Shown here piece after piece: positions 8,703 to 11,758 of a stretch of DNA of 11,758 nt. The stretch's first letter is position 1. The number at the start of each line of letters is the position of its first letter. The stretch comes from Bacteroidales bacterium (GTDB taxonomy: Bacteria; Bacteroidota; Bacteroidia; Bacteroidales; WCHB1-69): positions 1 through 11,758 of the forward strand of contig JAISDH010000291.1 of assembly GCA_031264975.1 (NCBI GenBank). Reading direction: 5' to 3'. Below the pieces are notes generated by a model. That model was not told the DNA's origin. It made no database searches and saw nothing but the letters and a program-made list of their open reading frames with translations. Made by a program: the position numbers and the translations under genes.

Positions 8703-9326
8703 ATGAGAAGTTTTCAAATAGTTGAAGATAAAATTGGGGAAACAGATTTTTTCCTCGAAAAAATCAAGAAAACAACTTGTGGGAAAGAATTATTTTTGGG
8801 TACTCGATACTATTTAAGTGCTTTTTCGAGTGCCGCTCGAAGTATAACATTTGCGTTACAAGCAGCAATGAAAGATATACCTGATTTTGAAGAATGGTAT
8901 GAACAGCACCAAAACAAATTAAAACAAAATGATTTAGCGAGATATTTTTTAGAAGTCCGAAATTTATCTCAAAAGGTTGGGTATTATCCGCTAACGAGCG
9001 GGCATATGTTTTGTGATGAAAACAATCAAAGACAAGTATGGTATTTTTTCGACCATTTTTTAGAAGATGAAATTAAAAGTCCAATCCCCAAAGAAGATGT
9101 GGTAACGGCTTGTAACAAATACTTTATCTTGTTATTGGAACTTGTTTACGAATGTTTTAAGAAATTCGGAAATACCATAGACCCAGTACAATATTTTGCA
9201 CACAGCATAGCAGAAGGTGGAAAATCATTAGAAGACATTGAAGAAGAATTAGGTCTCCCAAGAGGTTGGACTGATATTGAAGGCATTCCTTACAAAGAAA
9301 GAGTCCAAATATTTGAAAATAAATAG
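8703..9326 (+). CDS. Uncharacterised 207-residue protein, possibly HEPN-like, sixth gene of the operon
   Basis: I do not recognise a named family. The protein is soluble, with no signal peptide or membrane segment, and looks mostly alpha-helical. The stretch TRYYLSAFSSAARSITFALQAAM (residues 34-56, here split as TRYYLSAFSSAARS and ITFALQAAM) is followed by FEEWYEQH (62-69) and then ARYFLEVRNLSQKVGYYP (79-96). A helical pair in which the second helix ends in Arg-Asn plus a basic residue is the layout of HEPN proteins, whose ribonuclease motif is R-x4-6-H. Here R86-N87 is followed by K91 and not by histidine, so a HEPN nuclease would be degenerate or the resemblance accidental. Its start lies 6 bp after the AIPR stop, so it is almost certainly co-transcribed with the operon. 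It is AT-rich (29% G+C over 8701-8820 by hand count). It could be an accessory effector, an antitoxin-like regulator or a passenger gene. Confidence 0.75.
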   Translation: MRSFQIVEDKIGETDFFLEKIKKTTCGKELFLGTRYYLSAFSSAARSITFALQAAMKDIPDFEEWYEQHQNKLKQNDLARYFLEVRNLSQKVGYYPLTSGHMFCDENNQRQVWYFFDHFLEDEIKSPIPKEDVVTACNKYFILLLELVYECFKKFGNTIDPVQYFAHSIAEGGKSLEDIEEELGLPRGWTDIEGIPYKERVQIFENK

Positions 9327-9406
9327 ATTTGGCGAAAGTATCTAATAATTGTGCGCGTCTTGTGATGTCCGCTGATATTCAACAATATCTTCGGCAACCA
9401 TTAAAA

Positions 9407-9420
9407 TTCAGAACTCCTGA
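9407..9420 (+). repeat. Left terminal inverted repeat of the insertion sequence
   Basis: TTCAGAACTCCTGA is the exact reverse complement of 11745-11758. The match stops after 14 bases on the inner side (CCTC here against ACCG from the other end). The repeat lies just downstream of the transposase stop codon at 9432-9434, as expected for the right-hand (3') end of the element relative to its gene. Confidence 0.9.
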
Positions 9421-9431
9421 CCTCTCGCAAC

Positions 9432-11144
9432 TTAAAATGTCGCGATATTGAAAAAGAGGGTCAACTTAGTACCCGGGAAAACAGTGTCAGTTTTATTAAC
9501 GGTATCGATGATATTTGAGATAGCCTCCCGACTTCTGTTATTACTTGGCGGATACAGATATATATTCAGTTTATTGTTATAGTAATCAGGAATCAAGTCT
9601 ATAGACAGCAGCGTAATAGCTTTGACCAGAGTTCTCACTTCGTCGTCATCACGTTTATAATGAGGAGCAATCAGGTGAGCCAAAGCAGTTTCAGCCCGGT
9701 AACAGATCATTTTAACAATGTTCATCAGATATTTGCTTTCCTGATTAAGTTTGGAGTACCGGCTTTGTACCGGCATTTCCCCCACAGGAATTTTATAGGG
9801 AGTATTTTTCCGTTCTTTAATGAGTTCACTTATATCAGTATCCATCTGCTGTATCTGTTCCTGCAACTCAAGCTGACGTGTAAACCATTTCCCTTTTTTT
9901 CTACTGTTTTCACCGGTTTTTTCTTCCGGAAGACCCGGTTGCTGCCGGTCGTAGAGTTTGGCTTTCAAACGGGAGAGTTTTTCCCTTGATTTCTTTACCC
10001 TGTATTCAATATTACTGTATTCCCGGTTAACAACAACGATATTATTATCTATGTCATCTACTGCATACTGTATTATTTTATCAAAGGAGTATTCCTGTCT
10101 TAAATATCGGAAAAAATTTTCCTGTATCCATCTTCCGAACATGTATGCCGCAATTAAGGCAAGGGTCAATATTTTATTATTGGTAACAATGGCTGTCTGA
10201 TGAGCATTCGGACACAGCCGCCGTACTTCACGCATGGAATATTTGTCAACAACAACTGCTTCCTCGTGCAGTTTCATCTCGGTTTCCTCTATTCGGATTT
10301 CTACTTTTACATCCTTAAAAACTGCTTCATTCCAGTTATCTTTCACATTTTTTCTGTAAGTCAGCACAGCTATGCGATGTTTATCCCAAATGCGTTTGAA
10401 GAAGGCGGGACTGTATCCTTCCCTGTCAAAAACAAGTGTAAAAAGTGGATAATCCGGATTCCCGCTCATTTCTTCCGCCTGTTTTTCGCCCGGGAGGTGA
10501 AGTTCGACGAGACGGGGTATAATTTCGTTTTCAAGCATTTCTATCATTTTTTCATTCACTTCCGCTGTGATGAAGAAAAAGGGAAGACCCTCCCCTGAAT
10601 TGATCCAAAACTCCATCATGCCCGGAAGACACAGGCGTTGACGGCTGACATGCTTTTTCCCCAAATCTGCCGGATAGCCGTGATATACCTGTACGTGACC
10701 GTCCACGTAATACAGTTCAGGCTGTTCCGACGTGATCCACTGTGAGGACAGGGTCTTTCCCCAGTCTTCACATTTGCCCTGATCTGTCAGTTCACGAAGC
10801 ATGCCGCGTAATGTCTTAACTTCAGGTATCCGGTCATAGCCAATCAATTTTCCAAGTTCTCCGGGATTGTGCTGTTTGCTCTGTTCCAATGTCTTAATGC
10901 GAAGCAAAAATAAGAATGACAGCGTGATCGGAAGGGAATCAAAACTGTAATACCCTTCCCGCTGAAGATAATGTTCCCGATAGCTTAACAGTCCGCTTTC
11001 CAAAAGGAATGGAAGAAGCAACATTACGCCGCCCATGGGTATGCTTTTGGATGATTCGAATTGTACTTCCGCTAAGGAACTCAAGCCCAGTGCACAACTT
11101 ACCCGATCTTCAATGCGGGTAGCAGCCATGCCGAGGCTTTCCAT
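9432..11144 (-). CDS. DDE transposase, catalytic part (orfB, expressed by -1 frameshift from the upstream ORF)
   Basis: This is the catalytic half of the transposase. Candidate triad residues are D148 in YYVDGHVQVYHG, D240 in LVFDREGYSP and E342 in WIQENFFRY, each in the usual setting of the DDE motif of IS4-like enzymes. A lysine- and glutamate-rich stretch at about 378-450 is probably coiled coil. The given start is the first ATG in frame, but the frame is open upstream through the A9 run at 11202-11210. The natural product is therefore probably a fusion: 149 residues from the upstream ORF plus 589 encoded from 11201 onward, about 738 residues in total. As a separate protein this ORF would lack its DNA-binding domain, and no convincing ribosome-binding site is seen ahead of 11144. 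I cannot name the IS family. Confidence 0.87.
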   Translation of the reverse strand: MESLGMAATRIEDRVSCALGLSSLAEVQFESSKSIPMGGVMLLLPFLLESGLLSYREHYLQREGYYSFDSLPITLSFLFLLRIKTLEQSKQHNPGELGKLIGYDRIPEVKTLRGMLRELTDQGKCEDWGKTLSSQWITSEQPELYYVDGHVQVYHGYPADLGKKHVSRQRLCLPGMMEFWINSGEGLPFFFITAEVNEKMIEMLENEIIPRLVELHLPGEKQAEEMSGNPDYPLFTLVFDREGYSPAFFKRIWDKHRIAVLTYRKNVKDNWNEAVFKDVKVEIRIEETEMKLHEEAVVVDKYSMREVRRLCPNAHQTAIVTNNKILTLALIAAYMFGRWIQENFFRYLRQEYSFDKIIQYAVDDIDNNIVVVNREYSNIEYRVKKSREKLSRLKAKLYDRQQPGLPEEKTGENSRKKGKWFTRQLELQEQIQQMDTDISELIKERKNTPYKIPVGEMPVQSRYSKLNQESKYLMNIVKMICYRAETALAHLIAPHYKRDDDEVRTLVKAITLLSIDLIPDYYNNKLNIYLYPPSNNRSREAISNIIDTVNKTDTVFPGTKLTLFFNIATF

Positions 11145-11191
11145 ACCGGACAGATAATCTTTATTGCGGTCTGAAGGATGACTGAAGGAGG

Positions 11192-11647
11192 TTAAATTTG
11201 CTTTTTTTTTAAGTTCCCCTTTTTTATGTGATAGCGAATGGCGGCTTCGCTTACATTTTTATCCTTCGATATCCGGTAGATACTTTTCCCTTCGTCAAGG
11301 CCGGACTGTATGTCAGTACACAGACTTTCCGTCAGTTTATAACACTGTCCACGTGTTTCCTTGCGCGAGAAAAAATGGGAGGCGCCTTTTTCACGGAAGG
11401 TCTTTGCATAACGTTCTATATTTTTGCGCCCCTCGCCTAAAGCTTCGCTCAGTTCGCTTATACTGCACAAATGATTGCTTACAAGATTCCCAAGTATGAA
11501 ACGATAACTGTTCCGGTCTGTCAGTGAATGACAGTAAATCGGATTCCCGTTGTGTAAATAATAACGGAAGCCTTCATGTTCAATATAACCTAACGTCGTA
11601 TTAATCAATTTGGTCTCGCCTGAAAATAAGGGTAATTGTGTTTGCAT
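11192..11647 (-). CDS. Transposase N-terminal part with two helix-turn-helix segments (orfA)
   Basis: This 151-residue ORF is the N-terminal, DNA-binding part of the transposase. ISELSEALGEGRKNIERYAK (residues 63-82) and IYRISKDKNVSEAAIRYHIK (123-142) each have the spacing of a helix-turn-helix, as expected for recognition of the terminal repeats. It ends with LKKKQI and a TAA only two codons beyond the A9G run, so without frameshifting the ribosome stops almost at once. The catalytic ORF continues in the -1 frame. The short product could bind the ends and act as a repressor of transposition, as in other frameshifting insertion sequences; that role is inference. A Bacteroidota-type -7 box lies 22 bp upstream of the ATG. 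Confidence 0.83.
   Translation of the reverse strand: MQTQLPLFSGETKLINTTLGYIEHEGFRYYLHNGNPIYCHSLTDRNSYRFILGNLVSNHLCSISELSEALGEGRKNIERYAKTFREKGASHFFSRKETRGQCYKLTESLCTDIQSGLDEGKSIYRISKDKNVSEAAIRYHIKKGNLKKKQI
11201..11221 (-). promoter_or_regulatory. Programmed -1 frameshift signal of the transposase gene
   Basis: On the minus strand the reading is TTA AAA AAA AAG, which contains A_AAA_AAG (11207-11201) in the correct phase for tandem -1 slippage. AAGGGG (11221-11216) resembles an anti-SD target and lies 8 nt upstream, like the stimulator in dnaX. The frame entered (GCA AAT TTA ACC) is open all the way to the catalytic ORF. The uninterrupted A9 could also support slippage by RNA polymerase, with the same result. 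Confidence 0.8.
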
Positions 11648-11668
11648 ATCCTTTTACTTTTTTCCCGG

Positions 11669-11676
11669 CAAATATA
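11669..11676 (-). promoter_or_regulatory. Candidate Bacteroidota -7 promoter box for the transposase gene
   Basis: TATATTTG on the minus strand fits the TAnnTTTG consensus used by the primary sigma factor of Bacteroidota. It would place the transcript start roughly 15 nt before the ATG at 11647. No clear TTTG -33 element is seen at the expected spacing, so confidence is moderate. Confidence 0.5.
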
Positions 11677-11744
11677 CGACTTTTTCTGTTTGCGATAACA
11701 GCTCTTGTATGCGCTTGATTTACCGATAGATGATAATATACGGT

Positions 11745-11758
11745 TCAGGAGTTCTGAA
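11745..11758 (-). repeat. Right terminal inverted repeat of the insertion sequence
   Basis: TCAGGAGTTCTGAA matches 9407-9420 in inverted orientation over all 14 bases. It sits upstream of the transposase promoter and ends on the last base of the window. Confidence 0.9.

Larger units (their letters stand above)
9407..11758 (-). mobile_element. Complete insertion sequence, 2352 bp, with 14-bp terminal inverted repeats and a frameshifted DDE transposase
   Basis: Perfect inverted copies of TTCAGAACTCCTGA bound the element, and two minus-strand ORFs fill it. Together these encode a large DDE transposase made through a -1 frameshift. The transposase stop lies only about 12 bp inside the left repeat, and its promoter lies within 100 bp of the right repeat, so the element carries no passenger genes. 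Base composition is higher in G+C than the neighbouring operon (50% over 10681-10740 by hand count), consistent with separate origin. The outer edge of the right repeat is the last base of the window, so a target-site duplication cannot be tested. I could not assign an IS family with confidence. Confidence 0.88.

Noticed and set aside
9374..9389. Inverted repeat GATATT-CAAC-AATATC after the operon, as a possible terminator
   Set aside because: The stem is 6 bp and almost all A/T with no following T-run, too weak to call a terminator.
9660..10598. Plus-strand ORFs of 80 to 132 codons inside the insertion sequence
   Set aside because: They are antisense to the transposase, which has clear DDE motifs. 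Their residues (many Phe, Tyr, His) are typical of shadow frames.
1..11758. CRISPR array, tRNA or rRNA
   Set aside because: No regularly spaced direct repeats, cloverleaf sequences or conserved ribosomal segments were noticed. Nearly all of the window is coding.

Overview
The window looks like a piece of a Bacteroidota (probably Bacteroidales) accessory genome. The evidence is moderate: most starts lack a clear Shine-Dalgarno sequence, base composition is roughly 30-47% G+C in stretches counted by hand, and the transposase gene is preceded by TATATTTG, which fits the Bacteroidota -7 promoter consensus TAnnTTTG. No rRNA, tRNA or CRISPR array was found. The window starts inside a gene and ends exactly on the outer base of an insertion-sequence terminal repeat.

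Positions 1-9326 hold a compact plus-strand defence operon with five recognisable members. In order they are a C5-cytosine DNA methyltransferase, a GHKL ATPase of the MutL/MORC type, a Z1-domain superfamily II helicase-like ATPase, a PD-(D/E)XK nuclease-like protein (DUF4420 type), and an AIPR-domain protein. They overlap by 14, 4, 14 and 4 bp. A sixth gene of 207 codons starts 6 bp after the AIPR stop and has no product I can name; its weak HEPN-like pattern makes it the least described part. The MutL/MORC-Z1-nuclease-AIPR set is a known defence arrangement. Iyer, Abhiman and Aravind described it from comparative genomics, and I recall the system later named Mza (MutL, Z1, DUF, AIPR). The system as a whole is therefore not new.

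Two things in the operon are unusual. The methyltransferase frame runs open from the window edge but meets a TAG at 111-113, just before the catalytic GGPPCQ motif. The first usable ATG (183) lies after the catalytic cysteine, so without readthrough the enzyme should be inactive while the rest of the operon stays intact. The second is the 207-codon gene, which may be an accessory effector.

Positions 9407-11758 are a complete 2352-bp insertion sequence in the opposite orientation, bounded by perfect 14-bp inverted repeats (TTCAGAACTCCTGA). Its DDE transposase is split into an upstream helix-turn-helix ORF and a downstream catalytic ORF in the -1 frame. They are joined at an A9G run containing the slippery heptamer A_AAA_AAG, with an SD-like AAGGGG 8 nt upstream. 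The likely product is a 738-residue frameshift fusion. The 80 bp between operon and element (9327-9406) hold only a weak inverted repeat and a 19-codon minus-strand reading frame, neither of which I call as a gene.
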